NCBI GenBank assembly: GCA_025054935.1
Contig: JANWZD010000007.1
Location: 62,379-126,378, forward strand
DNA from: Dehalococcoidia bacterium
GTDB lineage: Bacteria > Chloroflexota > Dehalococcoidia > SpSt-223
Length of the DNA stretch: 64,000 nucleotides
Direction of reading: 5' to 3'
The notes under the pieces: generated by a model
The model's database searches: none
What the model saw: the letters and a program-made list of their open reading frames with translations, nothing else
Told to the model about the DNA's origin: nothing
Made by a program: the position numbers and the translations under genes
Part shown: positions 34,611-41,791 of the stretch, one piece after another
Layout: every line of letters begins with the position of its first letter
How positions within the stretch are numbered: the first letter of the stretch is position 1

Positions 34611-34907
34611 ATGCCGGCACACGCATTGATCACCGAAACCGCTCCAGCAACGAGGCACTGGAGCGAAGTGCTCCCGCCCTACCGGGTCATCCTTCATAAC
34701 GACGACGTCAATTCGATGGACTACGTCGTCGCCGTGCTGCTCCGCGCTATCCCTGGCCTCTCTCCTGAGCAGGCAGTGGCCATTATGCTCGAGGCGCACC
34801 ATACCGGCCGCGCCACCGTCATCATCTGCCCCTTGGAGCAAGCGGAGCTGTATCGCGACCGGCTCGAGAGCGCGGGGCTCACCAGCACGATCGAGCCCGC
34901 CACGTAA
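34611..34907 (+). CDS. clpS: ATP-dependent Clp protease adaptor
   Basis: A 98-residue ClpS adaptor, which hands N-degron substrates to the ClpA or ClpC unfoldase. The core motif PPYRVILHNDDVNSMDYVVAVLLRAI is present in two adjoining parts, as are MLEAHHTGRATVIICPLEQAELYRDRL. The residues that line the N-degron pocket (DD and the following M/Y region) look intact. No clp protease gene is nearby. It probably starts a short operon with the SCO1664-type gene 5 bases downstream. Confidence 0.93.
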   Translation: MPAHALITETAPATRHWSEVLPPYRVILHNDDVNSMDYVVAVLLRAIPGLSPEQAVAIMLEAHHTGRATVIICPLEQAELYRDRLESAGLTSTIEPAT

Positions 34908-34912
34908 GCGCG

Positions 34913-35617
34913 ATGGTCCCCGAGAGCGCCCTTCGCATCCTGCGCGACGCCGAACTGGCCAATCGGCAGCCCGTCCTGTGGGGGTCGAACGGCGTGTGGC
35001 TTGTTGAGCTGCTCCATGAGGGAGTAGCAGCAGGACGCGCGATCTACAAGCCGCGCGCCGGCGAGGCGCCGCTGTGGGATTTTCCCGATGGCACTCTCTA
35101 CCGCCGCGAGTACGCCGCCTACCTGACCTCTCGAGCGCTTGGCTGGGCGTTCGTCCCCCCGACGGTCATCCGCGACGGGCCGCTCGGTGTCGGCTCGGTC
35201 CAATGGTATATCGAGCATGAAAGCGGGCTGACCGCTCTCCGGGACTGCCTTCTCGACCAACTCCGGCTCATCGCGCTCTTCGACTACCTGACCAACAACG
35301 CCGACCGGAAGGCGGCGCACTGTCTTCTCGACCGCAACGGCCGCGTCTGGGCGATCGATCACGGCCTAACGTTCCACTGCGAGCCGAAGCAGCGCACGGT
35401 TCTTTCTCAGTTCTTTGGGAAGCCGGTCCCGGCCGAAGAACTCGCGCGGTTACGGCGATGGCGGAACGACACGGCGGCAGTCACGCGGTTGCGCCGTGCC
35501 CTCGGCGACCTTCTCGCCCCCGCAGAGGTGGACGACTTCTTCAAGCGGCTCGACCGCGTGCTCGAGCGCGGGGTCATCCCGGAAGGCCGCGGCAGAAGCG
35601 CGTGGTATTGGTGGTAA
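34913..35617 (+). CDS. SCO1664-family, PI3/4-kinase-like-fold protein
   Basis: A 234-residue protein of the SCO1664 family, distantly related to phosphatidylinositol 3/4-kinase and HipA folds. It has GRAIYKPRAGEAPLWDFP (nucleotide-binding Lys), GTLYRREYAAYL, LIALFDYLTNNADRKAAHCLLD (catalytic-loop-like D..N) and IDHGLTFH (DxG-like metal site). The motif set suggests kinase or nucleotidyl activity, but no substrate is known. It follows clpS and ends tail-to-tail with the next gene with no gap. Confidence 0.8.
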   Translation: MVPESALRILRDAELANRQPVLWGSNGVWLVELLHEGVAAGRAIYKPRAGEAPLWDFPDGTLYRREYAAYLTSRALGWAFVPPTVIRDGPLGVGSVQWYIEHESGLTALRDCLLDQLRLIALFDYLTNNADRKAAHCLLDRNGRVWAIDHGLTFHCEPKQRTVLSQFFGKPVPAEELARLRRWRNDTAAVTRLRRALGDLLAPAEVDDFFKRLDRVLERGVIPEGRGRSAWYWW

Positions 35618-36787
35618 TCAGGGCGCGCGCTGCGGATTTTCGAGCGCGCCCGCGCTCAGCCATTCCGCAAGGTTCAGCAGCCGCGTCGCCACGAAGGCGG
35701 TTTCGCCGGGGCGCCGCTCCTTGCGCTCAAACGGCTGCACCTTCCCCTCGAACAGATCCGCGATCCAGAGCTCCAGCCGGTCGCCAGCGGCGCGCACGAG
35801 CAGCGGGTCATACGCGCCGAGCGCCACCTCGGTGAGGCTTGCCTTTCCGGTCGCCCAGTCATCAAGCAGCGTCAGCATCCGCCCCGTCGGCACAAAGCCC
35901 GGACAGCGGCGCGGCCGGAAGTGACTGAGCACTCGCCCGATAAGCGCAAAGCCGTCGGCCGGCCCATCGAGAGGCACCGGCGGCATCGCGCCGTCCGGAC
36001 CAGCGAGAAAGGAGGCCCGCACCTCTTCATCGGCTAGCTGATCGCCCAGCGCAACCATCAGGTCATACCACGGTTCGCCGCCGGCGCCCCATGCAATCTC
36101 CGGATTGTCCCGAAAGTAGGTGCAGGTCGGCTCGAAGAAGCCCACTTCGTCATGGAAGCAGCGAACGCAGAACCGGTCCACGAGCCGCCGCGGATCAAGC
36201 AGAGGGGGAGCAGAGAGAAAGCGAACCAGCCACTCCCCCACCCAGCTGAGCACCCGCGGCGGCTTCGGCCGGGCGGCGCCGCTTGCTAACGAATCGCCAA
36301 GGCTGAGCAATGCCCCAACCGTAAGCGCAAGACGCGAGGCAAGCAGCCGGTAGAGGCCGGCAGGATGGGTGAACTGCTCCAAGGAGTACAGTTCGGCTGC
36401 GACATAGACCTCTTGCCCCTCGACTCGCCGCCGAAAACGAGGCCGAGGGTCGAGGCCGATCGCCGCACACCACCGATCGAGGAGCCGCCGGACGCGCGGC
36501 GGGTCGAGCGCGGTCCAGCTGATCTCGAGCGCCACCTCTTCGCGGACAGCGCCGGGCAGCACGCGGACTGCCCACGCCGGCTCGGCGACCGTCTCCGTCA
36601 CCCCCCGCTCTTCGAGAAAAACATTCAGTCCCCATGCGCCGAGCAGCTGGTGAGCCGAGTGGATCGGCGGACTGTCGCGATGGCAGCGCGGGCACGCCCC
36701 GTTCTCCTCCCCCGCGCGCGACCAACGCCCGCAGTAGAGGCAGAGATGGTCGTGGATCTCCCCTTCTGGACCTGGTGAGGCGAGCAT
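35618..36787 (-). CDS. Unknown protein with N-terminal zinc ribbon
   Basis: A 389-residue protein that I do not recognise. The N-terminus has a CLYCGRW...CPRCHRD zinc ribbon (about residues 16-38), and CVRCFHDEVGFFEPTC near 225-242 supplies further cysteines. The rest is mixed, with a hydrophobic stretch around 165-190 that is probably buried rather than spanning a membrane. No signal peptide. Its stop codon directly abuts that of the SCO1664-type gene. Codon use is ordinary for this genome. Confidence 0.75.
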   Translation of the reverse strand: MLASPGPEGEIHDHLCLYCGRWSRAGEENGACPRCHRDSPPIHSAHQLLGAWGLNVFLEERGVTETVAEPAWAVRVLPGAVREEVALEISWTALDPPRVRRLLDRWCAAIGLDPRPRFRRRVEGQEVYVAAELYSLEQFTHPAGLYRLLASRLALTVGALLSLGDSLASGAARPKPPRVLSWVGEWLVRFLSAPPLLDPRRLVDRFCVRCFHDEVGFFEPTCTYFRDNPEIAWGAGGEPWYDLMVALGDQLADEEVRASFLAGPDGAMPPVPLDGPADGFALIGRVLSHFRPRRCPGFVPTGRMLTLLDDWATGKASLTEVALGAYDPLLVRAAGDRLELWIADLFEGKVQPFERKERRPGETAFVATRLLNLAEWLSAGALENPQRAP

Positions 36788-36913
36788 TACCGGATTGTAC
36801 TTCCTCTCCGAGGAAGAAGATGCGCTCGTCTGCGCGCGGAAACAGAAAGCGGGCCGACCGCCAGCGGAACTGTTGCGCTGGGCGCCGCCCGCTCTCAGAA
36901 CAGCGCCGGTCAG

Positions 36914-37141
36914 TTACGCGGCAAGCCGCGCTAGGTCGCGATCCAGCGCGCGCTCGATCGCGTCAAGGAGTGCCAACGTCTTGGCGCGGCGCTCTTTCCA
37001 ATCGATCTCAACCGGCTTCACGCCAGCCTGAACAAGCGCCTCGCGGATCACATTCCGCGCCTCGGCCTTGCCAAGTTGATCGACTAGATCGAGATACCGC
37101 TGCGCCCGTCCCTCAGGACGCTCCATGGTTGCATCAGCCAT
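36914..37141 (-). CDS. Small helical protein of unknown function
   Basis: A 75-residue charged protein (MADATMERPEGRAQRYLDLV... EIDWKERRAKTLALLDAIER) predicted to be all helical, with no membrane or metal motif. A GGGAGA SD lies before ATG 37141. Upstream (37204-37244) is a set of direct repeats in 11-bp phase that could control it. Nothing in the sequence names a function. Confidence 0.6.
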   Translation of the reverse strand: MADATMERPEGRAQRYLDLVDQLGKAEARNVIREALVQAGVKPVEIDWKERRAKTLALLDAIERALDRDLARLAA

Positions 37142-37203
37142 GAGACGTTCTCCCTGAACCAGTCGAGAGGTTTACCAAATCCTATCGATTTCTTCACTGC
37201 AGC

Positions 37204-37244
37204 TCTGTTAGTGGCTCGATGGACTTCTGTTAGCGCTGTGTTAG
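37204..37244. promoter_or_regulatory. 11-bp-phased direct repeats, candidate response-regulator sites
   Basis: TCTGTTAG at 37204-37211 and 37226-37233 and TGTGTTAG at 37237-37244 are spaced 22 and 11 bp apart. On the minus strand they read CTAACA-N5-CTAACA-N16-CTAACA, the geometry of PhoP/PhoB-type tandem sites. A TAGGAT -10-like hexamer lies downstream on the minus strand, towards the 75-residue gene. The last repeat overlaps the 3' end of the BtuF-like gene. Confidence 0.5.
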
Positions 37245-38164
37245 AACGTCAATCGACAGTAACTTCCGGCAGGCGCCAGGCCGGCGAAGGCCTCGGGATG
37301 CAAGATTTCAGCGACAAGCTCCAGGCTGTCCACGATCCGCGGTCCCGGACGGCTGAGATACGAGTTCCCGTCGACGACGTAGACACGACCCGCGCGCACT
37401 GCCGGCACCGCTTCCCAGCCGGCAGGCCAGCGCACCCGCCGCGCTTCGGTCATTGACCGCGCGAGATCAAAGCCGCACTGCGCAATGATGATCACCTCAG
37501 GCGCGAACGCAAGGACCTCCTGCCAGTCCACCACCGTCGCATCCTGCCCTGGCCGGCCGACGTGATCGTCCCCGCCTGCGAGATGGACGATTTCCGGCGT
37601 CCAATGACCAGCCCGATAGGGCGGGTCGAGCCATTCCAGCACGACAGTCCGCGGGCGGACGCGCAGGCCCGCGGCGATCGTCGCGACGCGGCCAATCCGA
37701 CGGTATGCCTCGTCGACCAGCGCGCACGCGCGCTCTTCGGTTCCCGTGACGCGCCCCACCAGCAGGATGTTGTCGAGCACATCGTGCAGATGGTGCGGAT
37801 TGAGCGACACTATCTGGGGATCGCCGAAGGACGGGGCGGCAACGCAGACGCGATCGAAGGAGACCGCACAGACATCGCAGACCTGCTGCGTCAAGATCAG
37901 GTCGGGACGGAGTGTTTCGAGCAAGGCGCGGTCGAGGTCGTAGAGGGTCCCCTCGTTCTGCAGCGCGTCGCGCACGGCGATATCGATCTCAAGCGCGGTG
38001 AGCGACTCGTGCTTCACCAGACTGTACGTTGCGCGCGGTTTGGTGGCGGCCGCTTCGGGGTAGTCGCACTCGTGCGTGACTGCCACGAGACGATCGCCAA
38101 GACCAAGGGCATAGACAATCTCAGTCGCGCTCGGCAGTAACGAGACAATTCGCTGGGGGACCAT
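37241..38164 (-). CDS. BtuF-like cobalamin-binding protein
   Basis: A 307-residue periplasmic-binding-type protein of the BtuF/FecB fold. It starts PQRIVSLLPSATEIVYALGLGDRLVAVTHECDYP in the standard pattern, with RPDLILTQQVCDVCAVSF and a C-terminal ARAGRVYVVDGNSYLSRPGPR-like segment. No signal peptide is visible, and ATG 38164 has a good AGGAGG SD, so it may stay in the cytoplasm, as do several cobalamin-binding relatives. No BtuC/D genes adjoin it. The ligand could be a corrinoid or another chelate. Confidence 0.85.
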   Translation of the reverse strand: MVPQRIVSLLPSATEIVYALGLGDRLVAVTHECDYPEAAATKPRATYSLVKHESLTALEIDIAVRDALQNEGTLYDLDRALLETLRPDLILTQQVCDVCAVSFDRVCVAAPSFGDPQIVSLNPHHLHDVLDNILLVGRVTGTEERACALVDEAYRRIGRVATIAAGLRVRPRTVVLEWLDPPYRAGHWTPEIVHLAGGDDHVGRPGQDATVVDWQEVLAFAPEVIIIAQCGFDLARSMTEARRVRWPAGWEAVPAVRAGRVYVVDGNSYLSRPGPRIVDSLELVAEILHPEAFAGLAPAGSYCRLTF

Positions 38165-38216
38165 CCTCGTGCCTCCTTTTTTCAGCCTACCCGAGATGCG
38201 GGATAGCGCGCGAATC

Positions 38217-38240
38217 GTGCCACGGTGTAGGATGGCACGC
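38217..38240. promoter_or_regulatory. Inverted repeat overlapping a -10 box, upstream of the VOC gene
   Basis: CGTGCCA (38217-38223) and TGGCACG (38234-38240) are a 7-bp inverted repeat around a 10-base centre. A TAGGAT -10-like hexamer (38229-38234) lies inside, so a bound repressor would block the VOC promoter. GAGGAAGG follows as the SD. Confidence 0.4.
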
Positions 38241-38252
38241 TGAGGAAGGACG

Positions 38253-39137
38253 ATGCGGCACGACGTTTTCGGGCTCGGCTGGTTCGTGCGCCGGTCGCCG
38301 GAGCCGGCCGTGCTGCGGCACTTCTACGGCGAGATCATCGGCCTGCCGACGCTCCGCGAAGGCGAGGTCAGCGCCTATTGGGCAGGCGAGACGATGGCGC
38401 TCGAAATCGCCCCCGGCGGCCGGATTGCGCCGACGTACCGTGACCGTGCCGAGGCACCGTGCGTTCCGGTCTTCCGCGTCGTCTCGATGAACCGGATTGT
38501 GGAACGACTGAAGAGCGCGGGCGTCACGTTCCTGAACGAGCCGTTCGAGCGTCCGCACTCTGTTTTCGCCTACTTTCTTGACCCGGCTGGGAACGTCACG
38601 GGCTTGGCCGAACGGCGGCGGACCAGCCCGCGGCCCGAAGATATCGAGGCATGGCGCCGATGGGATAGCGGCCGGCTGACCATCCCGGGGGTCGGTGCTC
38701 TCCCGCCTCATCTGCTGCCGCTCGGCTGGGTGGTGCTCCGCTGCGCCGATGTCGAGCGGGTGGCGCAGTTTTTCCGCGACGTCGTCGGCCTCGAGGTGTC
38801 GCACCGAACGAAGGACTCCGTCGTTTTCGTCGCCGGCGAGATGACGCGGATCGAAATCGCGCCGGGCGGGACCCCTCAGCCCCTGCCGGCCAGCCACGCC
38901 GATGTCACCGACACCTTTGTGCTGCGCGTCGCCGATGCCGATCGCTGCGCCGCCGAATTCCGCAGCGCCGGAGCGCAGGTCGTTACTCCGCCGTTCGATG
39001 TTCCGCACGGCCGGGTCGCCTACTTTGCTGACCCGGAAGGACACCTCTTTGGGATCCAGAGCCGGCTCCCCTCTTCTCCGCGGCCAGAAGATCGCGAGGC
39101 GCTCGCGCGCTTGGAACGACTGCGACGGAGCGGCTGA
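38253..39137 (+). CDS. Tandem VOC-family (glyoxalase/dioxygenase-like) protein
   Basis: A 294-residue protein made of two vicinal-oxygen-chelate modules, about 5-125 and 150-285. Each has the opening helix (PEPAVLRHFYGEIIGLPTL; VERVAQFFRDVVGLEVS), a strand ending LEIAPGG or IEIAPGG, and the closing DPAGNVTGL or DPEGHLFGI. The metal-ligand Glu/His pattern is partial in the first module. Function may be lyase, dioxygenase or drug-binding; the sequence does not decide. ATG 38253 has a strong SD. The MFS gene follows with an overlapping start. Confidence 0.85.
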   Translation: MRHDVFGLGWFVRRSPEPAVLRHFYGEIIGLPTLREGEVSAYWAGETMALEIAPGGRIAPTYRDRAEAPCVPVFRVVSMNRIVERLKSAGVTFLNEPFERPHSVFAYFLDPAGNVTGLAERRRTSPRPEDIEAWRRWDSGRLTIPGVGALPPHLLPLGWVVLRCADVERVAQFFRDVVGLEVSHRTKDSVVFVAGEMTRIEIAPGGTPQPLPASHADVTDTFVLRVADADRCAAEFRSAGAQVVTPPFDVPHGRVAYFADPEGHLFGIQSRLPSSPRPEDREALARLERLRRSG

Positions 39138-40375
39138 CCCACCTTCGGATCCTTCGCCCTCTCCGGCAGCGTGACTTCGCGCTGCTCGCCTTCGCGTGGA
39201 CAGTTTCCCTCCTCGGCGATGGGTTCTTTCACGTCGCGCTTGCGTGGCAGGTGTACCTTCTCGACAACGACCCGGCAGCGCTCGCGCTTGTCGGCTTTGT
39301 CCTGTCGGCCTCGATTGTCGCTTCCGCGCTTGTCGGCGGCCTAGTCGCTGACCGGAGCGATCCGCGCGCAGTGCTGATCGCGGCCGACCTCGTGCGCGGC
39401 GCGGCGACCGGCGCGATGGGGCTGCTCTCCGCCGGCGGTCTGCTCGAGGTGTGGCACATCGCCGTGCTGATGATCCCGATGGGGGTCGGCACGATGCTGT
39501 TCAACCCGGCAGCGTTCGCCATCCTGCCGCGCATCGTTCCCGCCGACGACTTGCCGCAGGCGAATGCCCTGCGCTCAACCATTCGGCCGATGATGATGAC
39601 GCTGATCGGTCCTGCGCTCGGCGGGCTCATTGTTGGGAGCGCAGGACCGGCAGCTGCAATCCTGCTCGACGCTGGCACTTTTTTCATCTCCGCGGGAGCA
39701 GTGCTCTGCATGCGAAAGCTCCCCGCCGGGACGAGGGCGAGGGCGGGCGGGCGCGCCGTGCTGAACGAACTAGTCGGCGGGTTCCGCTATGCTTGGCGGG
39801 AGCGCTGGCTGTTCATCGCGCTCGCGAGCGGCACCCTGACCCTCGTCTTCTACGACGCCCCCGTCCAAGTGCTGGTGCCGTACCGGGTGAAGAACGATCT
39901 CGGCGCGGGGGCAGAAGAGCTCGGGCTCATCTACGCAGCGGGCGGCGCTGCGGCGGTTATAACGGGCATCCTCATTGCCCAGAGCGGGCTCCCGGCGCGG
40001 CTGGTTACGGCGATGTACTGGTCGTGGGCGTTCAGCATGCTCTCGCTGGCCGCCTACGGCGGGGCGAGCACCGTCTGGCACGCAGCGCTCGCCAGCGTAT
40101 TCGCTCAGTCGCTTTTCACATTTGCGATGGTCGCCTGGTTCACCCTGCTCCAGCGGCGCGTCCCGCAGGAGCTGCTGGGGCGCATTTCCAGCCTTGACTG
40201 GCTTTTTTCGACAGCGCTCTCCCCCTTCTCCTACCTCTTGACCGCGCCCGCTGCTCAACTGTTCGGCGCCTCCGGAACCCTCATTGGCGCCGGCATGCTC
40301 GGTTTCGCGATGACGCTGCTGCTGTGGACGCTGCCGGCAGCGCGCACCCCAGAACGGTCTGCCGTCCGCGCGTAA
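39134..40375 (+). CDS. MFS transporter (drug/enterobactin-exporter-like), start uncertain
   Basis: A major facilitator permease of the MFS_3/EntS type. The first helix region reads LRQRDFALLAFAWTVSLLGDG, followed by FHVALAWQVYLL and the A-motif region GGLVADRSDPRAVLIAADLVRG in two pieces. The only ATG/GTG/TTG near the front is GTG 39251, which would cut off TM1. The open frame continues back into the VOC gene; CTG 39134, overlapping its stop codon as CTGA, is the best candidate start. About 12 helices result (413 residues). Ligand unknown; co-expression with the VOC protein could mean a resistance pair. Confidence 0.82.
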   Translation: MTHLRILRPLRQRDFALLAFAWTVSLLGDGFFHVALAWQVYLLDNDPAALALVGFVLSASIVASALVGGLVADRSDPRAVLIAADLVRGAATGAMGLLSAGGLLEVWHIAVLMIPMGVGTMLFNPAAFAILPRIVPADDLPQANALRSTIRPMMMTLIGPALGGLIVGSAGPAAAILLDAGTFFISAGAVLCMRKLPAGTRARAGGRAVLNELVGGFRYAWRERWLFIALASGTLTLVFYDAPVQVLVPYRVKNDLGAGAEELGLIYAAGGAAAVITGILIAQSGLPARLVTAMYWSWAFSMLSLAAYGGASTVWHAALASVFAQSLFTFAMVAWFTLLQRRVPQELLGRISSLDWLFSTALSPFSYLLTAPAAQLFGASGTLIGAGMLGFAMTLLLWTLPAARTPERSAVRA

Positions 40376-40555
40376 AGGGTGGCGGCGGCATAGGGAAGTA
40401 GGCCGGACAGCCGCCGTAAGGCCCGACCGCGGGGTGGGCATCATGCGGCTGCGCCGGAAAACGAGCGTCGGCAGAAGGAGCACCCCTGCCGCGCCCTTCC
40501 GCCGCCCGGGGCGCTTAGAGCAGAGAGGAAGCACGGGCGCGCTCGGCGGCGCTGC

Positions 40556-41791
40556 TTATCGACCGTCCTCCCGAGTATGGCGGAGGGCGACGAAGGCCCA
40601 GACAGCGCCGGCACCGAGCACAGCGGCGATCAGGAGGAAGGGCGCGCCGAGCCAGAAGAGCGCGGCCACTGCCGAGCCCGCGAGCGGACCGCTCGCCAGC
40701 CCCAAGGAGCCGGCCATCTGGGCGACGCCAATCGCGCCCGCGCGCCGCTCGGGTCCGCCGATCCGCGCCGCCAGCACGTTGATCAGAGGCAGCGCGCCGC
40801 CGACGAACAGCCCCATCACCACGCGGCCGACCCCGAGTTGCCAGCTGGACGAGGCAAACGCCAGCGGCGCCGAAGCGAGCGCGGCGCCGGCGAGAGCGAC
40901 GACCAGCACCGTCCGCTGGCCGATCGTGTCGCTGAGCCGGCCGGAGACAACAGCCGAGACGGTGCTCGCCGCCGCCGCAAGCCCAAAGATCACGCCGACG
41001 GTGAACGCGACCGATCCTCCTTCATGGAGCGACTCGACAAAGAGCGAGAGGACCGACTGAAGCCCGCCATTCGCGAAGTAGACCCCGAACGCGACCGCAA
41101 CGACCGACAAGAGAGCGGGGGTCGTCAGCAGGATCCGAACATCTCCGAGCACTGTCTGTTCCTGACGGCGCGTCGCGACGCGTCCGCTGTGGCGGACAAC
41201 CAGCAGGACGAGCAGACCGGCCGTGAGCTGACAGAGCGCCGTGACGAGAAAAGCGAGACGATAGCCGACTGCCTCGGCGAGGATGCCCCCCAGAAGCGGG
41301 CCAACACTCGCCCCACCGTAGACCGCCATCTGCATCAGTCCGAGCGTCGTCCCCAGCCGCGCCGGCGGCGAGACGGCGGCAGCCAAGGCGACAGCGGGGC
41401 CCATATTCCCGCCGACAACCCCTTGGACAATCCGGAAGGCCAGCAACCAGAGCGCGTTCGGCGCGAACGCCATCAGCGCGACCGCGAGGCCGCCAAGCAG
41501 CTGGGCGCGAACCAGCATCAGCTTCGGACCAAACTTGTCGCCTAGCGACCCCCAGAACGGCGAGGCCAGCCCGGCGAGGAGCGGCGTGATGCCGAAAATG
41601 ACGCCGCTCCAGAGCGCCTGCTCTGCGGCAGTCGGCACGCCCAGCTCCCCCAAATAGAGCGGGAGGAACGGCACGAACATGCTGAACCCAAGGACTGCCA
41701 CAAACTGCGAGGCAAAGACCGCAGCAAAACTGACCCGCCATCCCTCAACCGCTGGCGGCGACGACGAGGAGACCGGCGCGCGCACCCTCAC
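40556..41791 (-). CDS. MFS transporter, DHA1/MdtG-like
   Basis: A 411-residue, 12-helix antiporter-type exporter. It has WSGVIFGITPLLAGLASPFWGSLGDKFGPK in adjoining parts (motif A), RIVQGVVGGNMGPAVALAAAV (motif B/C region) and a repeat of motif A, SGRLSDTIGQRTVL. The pattern fits multidrug-type DHA1 exporters such as MdtG. GTG 41791 overlaps the upstream glycosyltransferase stop as GTGA; a TTG at 41806 is also possible. It converges on the other MFS gene with a 180-base gap where I see no gene. Confidence 0.9.
   Translation of the reverse strand: MRVRAPVSSSSPPAVEGWRVSFAAVFASQFVAVLGFSMFVPFLPLYLGELGVPTAAEQALWSGVIFGITPLLAGLASPFWGSLGDKFGPKLMLVRAQLLGGLAVALMAFAPNALWLLAFRIVQGVVGGNMGPAVALAAAVSPPARLGTTLGLMQMAVYGGASVGPLLGGILAEAVGYRLAFLVTALCQLTAGLLVLLVVRHSGRVATRRQEQTVLGDVRILLTTPALLSVVAVAFGVYFANGGLQSVLSLFVESLHEGGSVAFTVGVIFGLAAAASTVSAVVSGRLSDTIGQRTVLVVALAGAALASAPLAFASSSWQLGVGRVVMGLFVGGALPLINVLAARIGGPERRAGAIGVAQMAGSLGLASGPLAGSAVAALFWLGAPFLLIAAVLGAGAVWAFVALRHTREDGR

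Noticed and set aside
38165-38252. Cobalamin riboswitch upstream of the BtuF-like gene
   Set aside because: The spacer is under 90 bases and lacks the B12-box; it holds only short hairpins.
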